64,000 nucleotides of DNA from DASYLJ01 sp964432595 (GTDB lineage: Bacteria; Desulfobacterota; Binatia; DP-6): positions 310,001-374,000 of the forward strand of contig CAYSOF010000004.1 in assembly GCA_964432595.1 (NCBI GenBank), in the 5' to 3' direction. The notes beneath the pieces were generated by a model, which was not told the origin of the DNA, searched no databases, and saw only the letters and a list, made by a program, of their open reading frames with translations. A program made the translations under genes and the position numbers. Positions within the stretch are counted from its first letter, which is position 1; the number at the start of each line of letters is the position of its first letter. Below are positions 8,836 through 20,734 of the stretch, piece after piece.

Positions 8836-11088
8836 ATGCGCGTCCGGCTTCTCGCAGCACTCCTCCTCCTGCTCCTTCCCGCACGCGGTCCGGCGCAGGA
8901 GCTGCGCGACGTCGTCCGCCCGCGCCCGGCGCCGGACGACGTGGCCGGCCGGCGTCTCGACAGCCGACTGCGCCAGCTGATCGACGCGCCGCCGGCCATC
9001 GCGCCGCGCCTCGCAGGCTCCGTCCACGTCGTCGTTCAGCTGGACGATGCCGGCGACGGCACGCTGGCCGCGCTCGCGGCCGCCGGGCTCGCGGTCGAGC
9101 GCACGAGCGCCGCGCATCGACGCGTCGAAGGCTGGATCGTTCCCGCGGCGCTCCGCACGCTCGCCGCCCAGCCCGGTGTGCGCAGCGTCCGCCCCGTCGA
9201 CGAAGGCGTGCTGCGCGCCGGCAGCGTGACGGGCGCGGGCGACGAAGCCTCTCGAGCGGGGCTGGCGCGGCAGCTGACCGGGTTCGACGGCTCCGGCGTC
9301 GTCGTCGGCGTCATCTCCGACGGCATCGACGGCCTCGCCGCCGCGCAGGCGACCGGCGATCTGCCCGCCGTCACCGTTCCGCCCGACCCGCGCTGCGGCT
9401 ACGGCACCGGCAACGAAGGCACCGCGTTGCTCGAGATCGTCCACGACCTCGCGCCCGGCGCCCAGCTGATGTTCTCGACGGGCATCGCGACGGCGCTCAC
9501 GTTCATCGACGCGGTGGACTGCCTCGTGGCGGCGGGCGCGCGCGTGATCGTCGACGATCTCGGATTCTTCGGCGAGCCGTACTTCGAAGACGGAGCCATC
9601 GCCACGGCCGTCCGCGCCGCGGTCGCCGCCGGCGTCACGTTCGTCTCGTCGGCGGGAAACGGCGCGCTCCTCCACTACGAGGGCCGGTACCGCCCGTCGC
9701 CGTCGTCGAAGTACCATGACTTCCGCGGCGGCCCCGTCGACAACGTGGACACGGTATTGGTCTCGCCGGGCGGCACGCTCCTCTGCGTGCTGCAGTGGGA
9801 CGACCCGATGGGCGGGTCGGCGAACGACTACGATCTGTACGTGCTCGACGGCGAGCAGAAGACGATCAGCGCGAGCGAGAACGTCCAGAACGGCAACGAC
9901 GACCCGATCGAGGTCGTGATGGCGAGCAACCACACGGCGTCGGCACAGACCGCGGGCATCGCCATCCAGCGCAAGCGCGGTGGCGCGCGCACGCTCGAGC
10001 TCTTCTGCGTGCGCAACGTGACGGCCGTCGAGCACCCCGTCCCGCGCGGCAGCCTGGTCGGACATCCGGCCGTCGACGGCGTCCTCGCCGTCGGCGCCAT
10101 CGACGTCGGCGACCCGTCGCACGCGACCGTCGAGGGTTTCAGCGCGCGCGGGCCGTCGTACATCGCGTTTCCGAGCGCGGTCGAGCGCCCGAAGCCCGAC
10201 CTCGTGTCGTTCGACGGCGTGCTGACGAGCGCGCCCGGCTTCGCGCCGTTCTTCGGCACGTCGGCGGCGGCGCCGCACGTCGCCGCGGTGGCCGCCTTGC
10301 TGCTGCAGAAGAATCCCTTCCGGTCGCCCGCGGAGATCCGGCAAGCGCTCGTCGCGACCGCCGTCGACGTCGGCCCGGCGGGATTCGACGAGAGCGCGGG
10401 CGCCGGGCGGCTCGACGCGGTGGCGGCGCTGGCTGCGATCCCGGCGCCGGAGTGCTTCTCCGCCGGCGACTGCGACGACGGCAGCGTGTGCACGTCGGAC
10501 ACGTGCGACCGCGGCACCTGCGTCCACGTCGCCCCCGGCTGTGACGACGGCGATCCCTGCAACGGCACGGAAGGCTGCGATCCGGTCGGCGGCTGCTTCG
10601 ACGGCGCGCCGCTGCCCGACGGCGCCGCCTGTCCGGACGGCGACCTGTGCAACGGCGACGAGACGTGTGCCGGCAGCGTCTGCCGGCCGGGGACGCCGAT
10701 GACGTGCGTGGACGCCGACGCGTGCAGCATGGATCTCTGCGCGCCGGCGACCGGCTGCACCTTCCCGCCGAGCAGCGGCTTCGATTCGGTGAGCTGTGCG
10801 ATCACGCGCGGGCTGCCCAGCTGCGGCGGCGTGCCCGTGCCCGGATCCGTCTTGCGCCGCTTCGCCGCGGCCGAGCGCCTCGTCGAGCGCGGGCGCACGG
10901 CGCGACGCCGGCCGCAGCAGCGCCGCCAGCTGAAGCGCGCCGTGCAGACGCTGGTCCGCGCGCTCCGCATCGTCGCGCGCGAGGCGCGCCGCGACCGCCT
11001 GCCCGCCGAGTGCGCGACCGACCTCGCCGACGCGATCGCCGACGTCCGCGACCGGGCGAAGACGCTCTCGCGCGCGCTCGGCCGCTGA
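8836..11088 (+). CDS. Secreted subtilase-fold peptidase with Cys-rich repeats
   Basis: A 750-residue exported serine peptidase. A signal peptide covers about residues 1-20 and a propeptide-like region runs to about 130. The S8/S53-type core follows: Asp162 in GVISDGID, Asn275 in FVSSAGNGA (oxyanion), Ser476 in FFGTSAAAPH. The subtilisin HGT histidine motif is missing; the equivalent stretch reads NEGTALLEIVHD, with Glu194 or Glu200 as candidates, as in S53-like members that use Glu. Residues about 535-650 are CDDGDPCNGTEGC-type Cys-rich repeats like those at 4385-6169, and the last 80 are a basic helical tail. It is probably cell-surface or extracellular. Substrate unknown. Confidence 0.82.
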   Translation: MRVRLLAALLLLLLPARGPAQELRDVVRPRPAPDDVAGRRLDSRLRQLIDAPPAIAPRLAGSVHVVVQLDDAGDGTLAALAAAGLAVERTSAAHRRVEGWIVPAALRTLAAQPGVRSVRPVDEGVLRAGSVTGAGDEASRAGLARQLTGFDGSGVVVGVISDGIDGLAAAQATGDLPAVTVPPDPRCGYGTGNEGTALLEIVHDLAPGAQLMFSTGIATALTFIDAVDCLVAAGARVIVDDLGFFGEPYFEDGAIATAVRAAVAAGVTFVSSAGNGALLHYEGRYRPSPSSKYHDFRGGPVDNVDTVLVSPGGTLLCVLQWDDPMGGSANDYDLYVLDGEQKTISASENVQNGNDDPIEVVMASNHTASAQTAGIAIQRKRGGARTLELFCVRNVTAVEHPVPRGSLVGHPAVDGVLAVGAIDVGDPSHATVEGFSARGPSYIAFPSAVERPKPDLVSFDGVLTSAPGFAPFFGTSAAAPHVAAVAALLLQKNPFRSPAEIRQALVATAVDVGPAGFDESAGAGRLDAVAALAAIPAPECFSAGDCDDGSVCTSDTCDRGTCVHVAPGCDDGDPCNGTEGCDPVGGCFDGAPLPDGAACPDGDLCNGDETCAGSVCRPGTPMTCVDADACSMDLCAPATGCTFPPSSGFDSVSCAITRGLPSCGGVPVPGSVLRRFAAAERLVERGRTARRRPQQRRQLKRAVQTLVRALRIVAREARRDRLPAECATDLADAIADVRDRAKTLSRALGR

Positions 11089-11094
11089 GTCCGG

Positions 11095-12900
11095 TCAGCG
11101 CGTGACCGCGCGTTCCTCGATGAGGTCCGCCTCCTCGAGCCGGGGCACGTGCGCGGCGAGCAGATCGCTCCGCGTGACGATGCCGACCAGACGTCCCCGT
11201 TCGACCACGGGAAGCCGGCCGACGTTCTCGCGCACCATCACGTCGGCCGCCTCGCGCAACGAGGCGCCGGGCGGCACGATCAGCGGCGGCCGCCGGATCA
11301 ACGTCGCGAGCGACGTCTCGGGCGCGTGCCGCGGGTCGAGCAGATCGCGGCGGGTGAGGACGCCGACCAGGTCGCCATCGCGATCGATCACCGGAAATCC
11401 CTGATGGCTCATGTCCGCGCCACCGGCGGCGAGTCGCGCCCGGACCTCGTCGAGCCGCTCGTCTGCGATCAGCGACACGACGGGACGCACCGCCGCGTCG
11501 CCGACGCGCACGCGGTCGAGGAAGTCCGCGACGTACTCGCCGCTTACGCGGATGCCCCGGCGTGCGATCTTCTCGGTCATGATCGAGTGTGGCATGAGGC
11601 GACACGACACCAGGTAGGCCGTCGCACAGCCGCCGAGCAGCGGCAGCAGCCCGAGCGGCTGCTGCGTCGTCTCGAAGGCGAACACGACCGACGCGAGGAG
11701 CGCCCGCGACGCGCCGGCGAAGAGCGCGGCCATACCGACCAGGCCGGCGATGCGCATGTCGATCCCGGCGGACGGCGCGACGGCGATGGCGACCGCGGCG
11801 ACGGCCGCACCGAGCGTCCCGCCGATCGTGAACAGCGGGGCAAGCGTGCCACCGGACGTCCCGCTGCCCAGGGCAACCGCCCACGACACCAGCTTCGCCA
11901 GACAGAGGACCACCAGCGCGTTCGTGGCGAGGTGGCCGTCGATCACGCCGCGGATGTTGTCGTAGCCGACGCCCAGTGTGTCGGGCACGACGAGCCCGAT
12001 GACGCCCACCACCACCGCGCCGAGCGCGGGCCACCACATCCAATGCACCGGCAGCACCGCGAAAGCGTCCTCGATGCCGTAGACGAGCCGCGTAACGGCG
12101 ACGGCGACCAGGCCCATCAATCCGCCGAGCGTCACGTAGAACGCGATCGCCTCCGCGCCCGGCTGCGCGACCGCGTCGAGCGAGAACATCGGCTGCGCAC
12201 CGACCAGCGCCATGCGCGCAGCCGTCGCGACGACGCTCGCGAGCGCGACGGGGATCACCGAGCGGGGGCGATACTCGAAGAGCAGCAGCTCGACGGCGAG
12301 GAGCACCGCGGACACCGGCGTGCCGAACGTCGCGGCCATGCCGGCCGCGGCGCCGGCGGCGAGGAGCGTCTTCCTCTCGTCGGCGGTCACCGGGAGCACC
12401 TGGCCGAGGAGCGAGCCGATCGCCCCGCCCGTCGCGATGATCGGCCCTTCGGCGCCGAAGGGACCGCCCGTGCCGATGGCGACGGCCGCCGACAGCGGCT
12501 TCAACAGGGTGAGCCGCGGAGGGATCTTGCTGCGGTGGAAGAGGACGCGCTCCATGGCCTCGGGAATCCCGTGGCCGCGAATGGCCTCGGAGCCGTAGCG
12601 CGCCATGACGCCCACGACGAGCGCGCCCGCGACCGGCACCAGCACCACCCAGCCACCGATCTGATTCGCCGCAGGCGACGCCTCGACGACGGACCACCGC
12701 CCGAAGAACGCGAGGTTCGTGACGAGCGCGATGAGGAGCCCGAGGAGCTGCGCGACGGCCGCTGCCGCGAGCCCGAGCAGCACCGCGAGCGCGCTCGTGC
12801 GAAAGACGCGGCCCGTGACGAGTCGCGGCGTCTCCGTCGCGTGCGCGAGCTGGCGCGCGGGCTCGAGCGACGGGGCGACCGGGATGGGATCAGCGTGCAT
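11095..12900 (-). CDS. ClC-type chloride channel/antiporter with CBS pair
   Basis: A 601-residue membrane protein of the ClC family. The selectivity motifs are recognisable: GHGIPEAM (usually GSGIPE), GGPFGAEGP with the gating glutamate, and GSGTSGGTLAPLF. About ten or more hydrophobic segments run between residues 35 and 430. The C-terminal 150 or so residues form two CBS domains (GFPVIDRDGDLVGVLTRRDLL and GRLPVVERGRLVGIVTRSDLL), a cytoplasmic nucleotide-sensing pair. A glutamate in LAVELLLFEYRP sits near the proton-path position, so exchange with protons is possible, but channel and antiporter cannot be told apart here. It overlaps the upstream MarR-like gene by 11 bases, which suggests co-transcription. 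Confidence 0.9.
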   Translation of the reverse strand: MHADPIPVAPSLEPARQLAHATETPRLVTGRVFRTSALAVLLGLAAAAVAQLLGLLIALVTNLAFFGRWSVVEASPAANQIGGWVVLVPVAGALVVGVMARYGSEAIRGHGIPEAMERVLFHRSKIPPRLTLLKPLSAAVAIGTGGPFGAEGPIIATGGAIGSLLGQVLPVTADERKTLLAAGAAAGMAATFGTPVSAVLLAVELLLFEYRPRSVIPVALASVVATAARMALVGAQPMFSLDAVAQPGAEAIAFYVTLGGLMGLVAVAVTRLVYGIEDAFAVLPVHWMWWPALGAVVVGVIGLVVPDTLGVGYDNIRGVIDGHLATNALVVLCLAKLVSWAVALGSGTSGGTLAPLFTIGGTLGAAVAAVAIAVAPSAGIDMRIAGLVGMAALFAGASRALLASVVFAFETTQQPLGLLPLLGGCATAYLVSCRLMPHSIMTEKIARRGIRVSGEYVADFLDRVRVGDAAVRPVVSLIADERLDEVRARLAAGGADMSHQGFPVIDRDGDLVGVLTRRDLLDPRHAPETSLATLIRRPPLIVPPGASLREAADVMVRENVGRLPVVERGRLVGIVTRSDLLAAHVPRLEEADLIEERAVTR

Positions 12901-13387
12901 CGGGCCTCCCGCGACGGCGCGGCCGCTCCTCGAAGAACATCGGAGCGGCTCCCGGTCGATCCTCGAGCTCGGCCGCGAGCTGCCGCAGTCCCCGCGTCAG
13001 CGGGCCGCGCACGCGGGCGGGCAGGGCGACGAGCGCGTCGCGCAAGCGGCCGGGCGCCGCGGGCGGCGCCCTCCGGATCAGCGCCCGGCCCGCCGCGGTG
13101 ATGGTCAGCTCGGCGCGCCGGGCGTCCGCGCGTGCGGCTTTCCGCGCGACGAGCCCGCGGGCGACGAGCCGGCTCGCCACGACCGACACCGAGCTTTGGT
13201 CGGTCGCGGTGCGCATGGCCAGCTCGCGCAACGACGCCGCGGGCGTCTCGTCGAGCTGCTGCAGGACGAAGAGCTGTGCCCCGCTGATCCCCTGGTCGCG
13301 TTCGGCGGCGGTGCCGGAGACACGCAGCACGCGCACGATCCGGCGGAGCGCCTCCATCGCGTCCCGCACCTCGGCCGCATGATCCAT
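12890..13387 (-). CDS. MarR-family transcriptional regulator
   Basis: A 165-residue winged-helix protein. GISGAQLFVLQQLDETPAASLRELA, then a recognition-helix-like TDQSSVSVVASRLVARGLVAR, then the wing with ADARRAELTITAAGRAL, are the classic MarR layout. It would bind DNA as a dimer, probably in response to a small ligand. The ATG at 13387 follows a GGGGG tract. The 3' end overlaps the ClC gene by 11 bases, so it probably regulates the ClC gene or its own promoter, and possibly the divergent tilS operon 90 bases away. The target is inferred from position only. Confidence 0.8.
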   Translation of the reverse strand: MDHAAEVRDAMEALRRIVRVLRVSGTAAERDQGISGAQLFVLQQLDETPAASLRELAMRTATDQSSVSVVASRLVARGLVARKAARADARRAELTITAAGRALIRRAPPAAPGRLRDALVALPARVRGPLTRGLRQLAAELEDRPGAAPMFFEERPRRRGRPDAR

Positions 13388-13459
13388 GGGCCCCCATGTA
13401 TCAGCCGCGGTGCGGCGGCGCACGTCGGCGGGCCGGCATGGAGTCTCGCGCAGGGCCGA

Positions 13460-13468
13460 TGCTACAGT
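13460..13468 (+). promoter_or_regulatory. Possible extended -10 element of the tilS operon
   Basis: TGCTACAGT matches an extended -10 (TGnTAnnnT) and ends ten bases before the tilS ATG. No good -35 lies 17 bases upstream. If used, the transcript would be nearly leaderless. Confidence 0.3.
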
Positions 13469-13477
13469 CATGCGCTC

Positions 13478-14857
13478 ATGGGTCCCGAGTCGTCCTTCGT
13501 GCGCACGTTGCGCACGGGCCTCGCGGCGGTCGCGTCGGGCGAGCATCTGCTGGTCGCGACGTCGGGCGGCACCGACTCGACGGCACTGCTCGCCGCCGTT
13601 GCGGCGCTGGCGGATGCGAGCGGGTGGACCGTCACGGCGGGACACGTCGACCACGGGCTGCGCGGCGCGGAGAGCGACGCCGACCGGGAGCGCGTGCGTG
13701 CGCTCGCCGCGGCCGTGGGCGTCGGGTGCATCGCCCGCCGCGCGCAGGTGTCGCCTGGGCCGAGCCTGGAGGCGCGTGCGCGACGGGTCCGCTATCGCAC
13801 GCTGATCGCCATGGCGCAGGACGTCGGCGCGACGCGCATCCTCACCGCCCATACCGCGGACGATCAGGCCGAGACCGTGCTGCTCCGGCTGCTGCGCGGC
13901 GGCGGACGGGGCGGGCTCGGCGGCATCCGCCCGCACCGCGGGCGGTTCCTGCGGCCGGTGCTCGGCGCCACGCGGAGCGACGTCCGCCGCTATCTCGCGG
14001 AATGCAGCCTTTCGGCGGGCGTCGACCGCAGCAACGCCAGCCTGACCCACGCCCGCAACCGCCTCCGCCGCCTGGCGATCCCGTTCCTCGCCACCGAATT
14101 CAATCCGCGCTTGATCCCCGCGCTCGCGACGCTGGCGAGCCGCCTGCGCGACGAGGACGACCTGCTGGCGACGCTCGCCGTCGGACGGGCGGCGGTGCTC
14201 GTCGACGCCCGCGGGCTCGACGTCGCGGTCGCCGCAGAACCGGTCGCGCTGGCGCGGCGGATCGTGCGCCGGTGGCTCGAGCAGGGCACGCGCCGGGGCG
14301 TCCACGCGGGACACGTGGAGCGCGTCCTCGCGCTGGCGGGTGGTACCGGCCGCGGGACGGTGGCCGTGCCGGGCGCCGCCCGGGTCGTGCGCGAGGGCTC
14401 GCGCCTCGTCCGGCATGCGGGACGGCGCGCCACCCCGGCGACGTTCGCCTTCCCGCTGACCGTCCCCGGGACGATCGACGGACCGAACGGGGCGTGGCGC
14501 CTGCACCTTTCGGCCCCACGCGATCGGCGATCGGACGAGGCGCTGCCCGCCGACGCCCGCCATGCCGTGTTCGATGCCGAGGCACTCGCCAGCACGTTGA
14601 CGGTCCGCTCGCCGCGTCCGGGCGACCGGGTCCACCTGGCGCGCGTCGGCACCCGCAAGCTGCAGGACGTCCTCGTCGACGCTCGCGTCGCCCGGGAAGC
14701 GCGCAGCGGCCTCCCGCTGCTGGAGGCGAACGGCGTCATCGTCTGGGTGCCGGGCGTTGTCCGCGGCTCGGCGGCGATGATCGGACCCCAGACCCGTCGG
14801 GTGATCGAGGCGGCCATCGAGTCCACGGCGAACCCGGCGGACGCCCCAACGGCGTGA
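13478..14857 (+). CDS. tilS: tRNA(Ile)-lysidine synthetase
   Basis: A 459-residue cytoplasmic enzyme that uses ATP to attach lysine to C34 of the tRNA(Ile2) anticodon, switching it to decode AUA. The N-terminal ATP-pyrophosphatase loop SGGTDSTALL (about residue 30), GHVDHGLRG and the HTADDQAETVLLRLLRG block are diagnostic. The C-terminal TilS substrate-binding region (RSPRPGDRVHLARVGTRKLQDVLVDARV) is present. The frame is open far upstream, but homology starts at the ATG at 13478. Usual length and partner: in many genomes tilS precedes ftsH, as here, 43 bases upstream. Confidence 0.93.
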   Translation: MGPESSFVRTLRTGLAAVASGEHLLVATSGGTDSTALLAAVAALADASGWTVTAGHVDHGLRGAESDADRERVRALAAAVGVGCIARRAQVSPGPSLEARARRVRYRTLIAMAQDVGATRILTAHTADDQAETVLLRLLRGGGRGGLGGIRPHRGRFLRPVLGATRSDVRRYLAECSLSAGVDRSNASLTHARNRLRRLAIPFLATEFNPRLIPALATLASRLRDEDDLLATLAVGRAAVLVDARGLDVAVAAEPVALARRIVRRWLEQGTRRGVHAGHVERVLALAGGTGRGTVAVPGAARVVREGSRLVRHAGRRATPATFAFPLTVPGTIDGPNGAWRLHLSAPRDRRSDEALPADARHAVFDAEALASTLTVRSPRPGDRVHLARVGTRKLQDVLVDARVAREARSGLPLLEANGVIVWVPGVVRGSAAMIGPQTRRVIEAAIESTANPADAPTA

Positions 14858-14900
14858 ACGCATTGCCCATGTGGGAACCCCATGGTACCTTGCGTTTCGC

Positions 14901-16739
<1,839 letters not shown>

Positions 16740-16758
16740 CCCCGCGGCCCGCGCGACG

Positions 16759-17589
16759 GTGCTGCGGACGCGCTCGGGTCCGCTCGACCTGAGCCGGCCG
16801 GTCCTCCTCGGCGTTCTCAACGCGACGCCCGACTCGTTCAGCGACGGCGGGCGGCACGCCGATCCATCGCGTGCCGTAGAGGCCGCGATCGCCATGGTCG
16901 AGGCCGGCGCGGGGGCAATCGACCTGGGCGCCGAGTCGACCCGTCCCGGGTCCCGTCCGGTCCCGGCCGCGGAGGAGCTCCGCCGCCTGCTCCCCGTCCT
17001 GCGCGCGGTGCGCGCCGCCGTGACCGTGCCGTTGTCGGTCGACACGACGAAGGCGGCCGTCGCGCGGGCCGCCCTCGACGCCGGCGCCGACGTCGTGAAC
17101 GACGTCTCGGCGGGTAGGTTCGACCGCGCGATGCTCCCCCTGTGCGGGCGCGAAGGCGTGCCCGTCGTGCTGATGCACATGCAGGGACGGCCCGAGACCA
17201 TGCAGCGGCGGCCGCGATACCGCGACGTCGTCGCCGAGGTCACGGCGTTCCTCGCGCGACGTGCCGCCGTCGCCCGCGCGGCCGGCGTCGCCGCCGGGGC
17301 GATCGTCCTCGACCCGGGCATCGGGTTCGGCAAGACGCTCGCGCACAACCTCGCGTTGCTGGCCAAACTCGACCTCGTGGCGCGGCTCGGGTATCCCATT
17401 CTGGTGGGGGTGTCGCGCAAAGGCTTCATCGGCGCGTTGTTGGACGGGGCCGGCCCGGACGATCGCCTGCACGGTACCGCCGCGGCGGTGGCCCTTGCCG
17501 TGGCGCACGGCGCGCGCCTGGTGCGCGTCCACGACGTGGCGGCGATGCGCGACGTGGTGGCGGTGGCGTCGGCGGTGGCGCGCGCATGA
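16759..17589 (+). CDS. folP: Dihydropteroate synthase
   Basis: A 276-residue TIM-barrel enzyme that joins 4-aminobenzoate to hydroxymethyl-dihydropterin diphosphate in folate synthesis. Both signature blocks are present: LLGVLNATPDSFSDGG near residue 15 and IDLGAESTRPGS near residue 55, plus VSRKGFIG near the C-terminus. The GTG at 16759, 20 bases after ftsH, is chosen because the frame upstream of it is only a shadow of ftsH. The stop overlaps the cdaA start (ATGA), a coupling seen again and again in this operon. Confidence 0.93.
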   Translation: MLRTRSGPLDLSRPVLLGVLNATPDSFSDGGRHADPSRAVEAAIAMVEAGAGAIDLGAESTRPGSRPVPAAEELRRLLPVLRAVRAAVTVPLSVDTTKAAVARAALDAGADVVNDVSAGRFDRAMLPLCGREGVPVVLMHMQGRPETMQRRPRYRDVVAEVTAFLARRAAVARAAGVAAGAIVLDPGIGFGKTLAHNLALLAKLDLVARLGYPILVGVSRKGFIGALLDGAGPDDRLHGTAAAVALAVAHGARLVRVHDVAAMRDVVAVASAVARA

Positions 17590-18338
17590 CCGAGCTGATT
17601 CTCGGCTTCCGCTGGCAGGACGGCATCGACATCTTCCTGCTGGCGATCGGCATCTACTCGGGCATCAACCTGATCCGCGGCACGCGGGCGGTGCCGATGC
17701 TGATCGGCCTGTCGATGGTCTACGCGCTGTACTTCCTCTCCGCCCAGTTCGAGATCTACACGGTGAACGTCCTGCTGAACTACGTGCTCGGCTGGTCGCT
17801 CGTCCTGTTCTTCATCGTCTTCCAGAACGACATCCGCCGCGTGCTGACGCAGGTAGGGAGCGGGCCGCTCTTCTCGGCGAAGGATCGCGCGGCGCAGAAT
17901 CAGGCCGTCGAGGAGCTCGTGAAGGCGGTCGCGCACCTCGCCGGCCGCCGCATCGGTGCGCTCATTTGCCTGCAGAACGAGGTCGGGCTCGGCGAGTACA
18001 TCGACGTCGGCACGCGCCTCGACGCGCGCGTGTCGCGCGAGCTCGTGACCAGCATCTTCCTGCCCGACTCGCCGATCCACGACGGCGCCCTCATCATCCA
18101 GAACGGCCGCATCACCGCAGCCGGCTGCTTCCTGCCGCTGACGGCGAACCCGAACGTGTCGAAGACGCTCGGCACGCGCCATCGGGCGGCCATCGGCCTC
18201 ACCGAAGAGACCGACGCCGTCGTGCTGGTCGTCTCCGAGGAGGACGGCACGATCTCGCTGGTGCGCGAGGGCAAGATCACCCGCGACGTCGACGGCGCCA
18301 CGCTGCGCACGACGCTGCAACGGATGCTGGTCGGATGA
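17586..18338 (+). CDS. cdaA: Diadenylate cyclase (c-di-AMP synthase)
   Basis: A 250-residue membrane enzyme that condenses two ATP to cyclic di-AMP, a messenger controlling potassium and turgor in known bacteria. Three hydrophobic helices occupy about residues 10-80. The DAC domain shows the DGA motif (IHDGALIIQ) and the RHR motif (GTRHRAAIGL), both needed for catalysis. It overlaps folP by four bases and the YbbR-like gene by four bases. With YbbR and GlmM it forms the cdaA-cdaR-glmM module best known from Firmicutes. Confidence 0.93.
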   Translation: MTELILGFRWQDGIDIFLLAIGIYSGINLIRGTRAVPMLIGLSMVYALYFLSAQFEIYTVNVLLNYVLGWSLVLFFIVFQNDIRRVLTQVGSGPLFSAKDRAAQNQAVEELVKAVAHLAGRRIGALICLQNEVGLGEYIDVGTRLDARVSRELVTSIFLPDSPIHDGALIIQNGRITAAGCFLPLTANPNVSKTLGTRHRAAIGLTEETDAVVLVVSEEDGTISLVREGKITRDVDGATLRTTLQRMLVG

Positions 18339-19371
18339 AGCTGCCCGCGCTGCGCTTCCGTCGTGGAGCGGTCGCCGACGGGGACGGCGGCGTGCGGCCC
18401 GTGCGCCGCTGGCCCGAGTGGCTGCGGCCGCCACGCCGCTTCAGCCTGCGCGAGCTGGTGCGGCACAACCCGGGGCTGAAGCTCGTCTCGATCGTGCTCG
18501 CCTGCTTCCTCTGGTACTCGATCAACGTCCTCGAGCGGGACGCCGAGCGGCTCGTCGAAGTGCCCATCTCGATCCGCAAGGTCCCGCCCGAGCTGATCGT
18601 GACGACGCCGCCCACGAAGCCCGTCACGCTGACGCTGCGCGGGCCGCGCACGATCCTCGACAACCTCGACGAGCACAAGACGCGGCTCGTGGTCGATCTC
18701 TCGACGGTGGGGCCGGGCGAGGCCCGCATCGACCTCGCGAACGCCAACCTGAACCCCGATCTGCCGCGCCGGCTCAAAATGGTCCGCACGCAGCCGCAGC
18801 GTCTGAAGCTCGACGTCGAGCGGCTCGCCAAACGCCGGATTCCCATCAAGCTCGACCTGGCAGGCTCACCGGCCCTGGGTTATATGGTCGCCGAATCGAC
18901 GCTCACCCCGGACCACGTCGAGGTGAGCGGCCCCGCCAGCAAGGTGGACGACCTGAAGGAGATCAGCACCGAACCCATCGACCTGCACGGTCTCGCGCGC
19001 TCGTTCCAGCGCCGCGTGCTGCTCGAGTGGGCGGGGGACTTCGTCGTGTTCGTCCCCGACAAGGTGCAGGTGAACGTCGCCGTCGAGGAGATCATGGTCT
19101 CGCGCGAGTTCCGTCGCGTGGCCGTGACCGTCCTGAACGGCACGAACGCGACGGTGACGCCGTCGACGGTGAACCTGACGCTCCACGGCCCGCAGCGCCT
19201 GCTGCACAACTTCAAGCTGCCCGAGGGCGGGGTGACGGTGGACGCCGCGGGTCTCGCGACGGGTTCCCACGAGATGGCGGTGCAGGTCGTCGACCTGCCG
19301 CCGGCGCTCGAAGTCGTCGCACGCACGCCGGACCTCGTTCGGCTCCAGATCGGCAAAGCGCAGGGGGGGTG

Positions 19372-19372
<1 letters not shown>
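18335..19372 (+). CDS. ybbR: YbbR-domain regulator of the diadenylate cyclase
   Basis: A 345-residue protein with one N-terminal membrane helix (LKLVSIVLACFLWYSINVL, about residues 48-66) and several YbbR domains exposed outside the membrane, each about 80 residues with the PVTLTLRGPRTIL or PVEVSGP-type core (for example TLTPDHVEVSGPASKVDDL). In Firmicutes CdaR/YbbR binds CdaA and tunes c-di-AMP output. The ATGA overlap with cdaA and the one-base overlap with glmM support a shared role. The sequence is weakly conserved, so the call rests on domain pattern and context. Confidence 0.85.
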
Positions 19373-20730
<1,358 letters not shown>

Positions 20731-20734
20731 TCCG

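Noticed and set aside
7501..10527. A 1008-residue minus-strand frame
   Set aside because: It crosses the Excalibur-like, crotonase and subtilase genes without any domain of its own; all three have better evidence in other frames.
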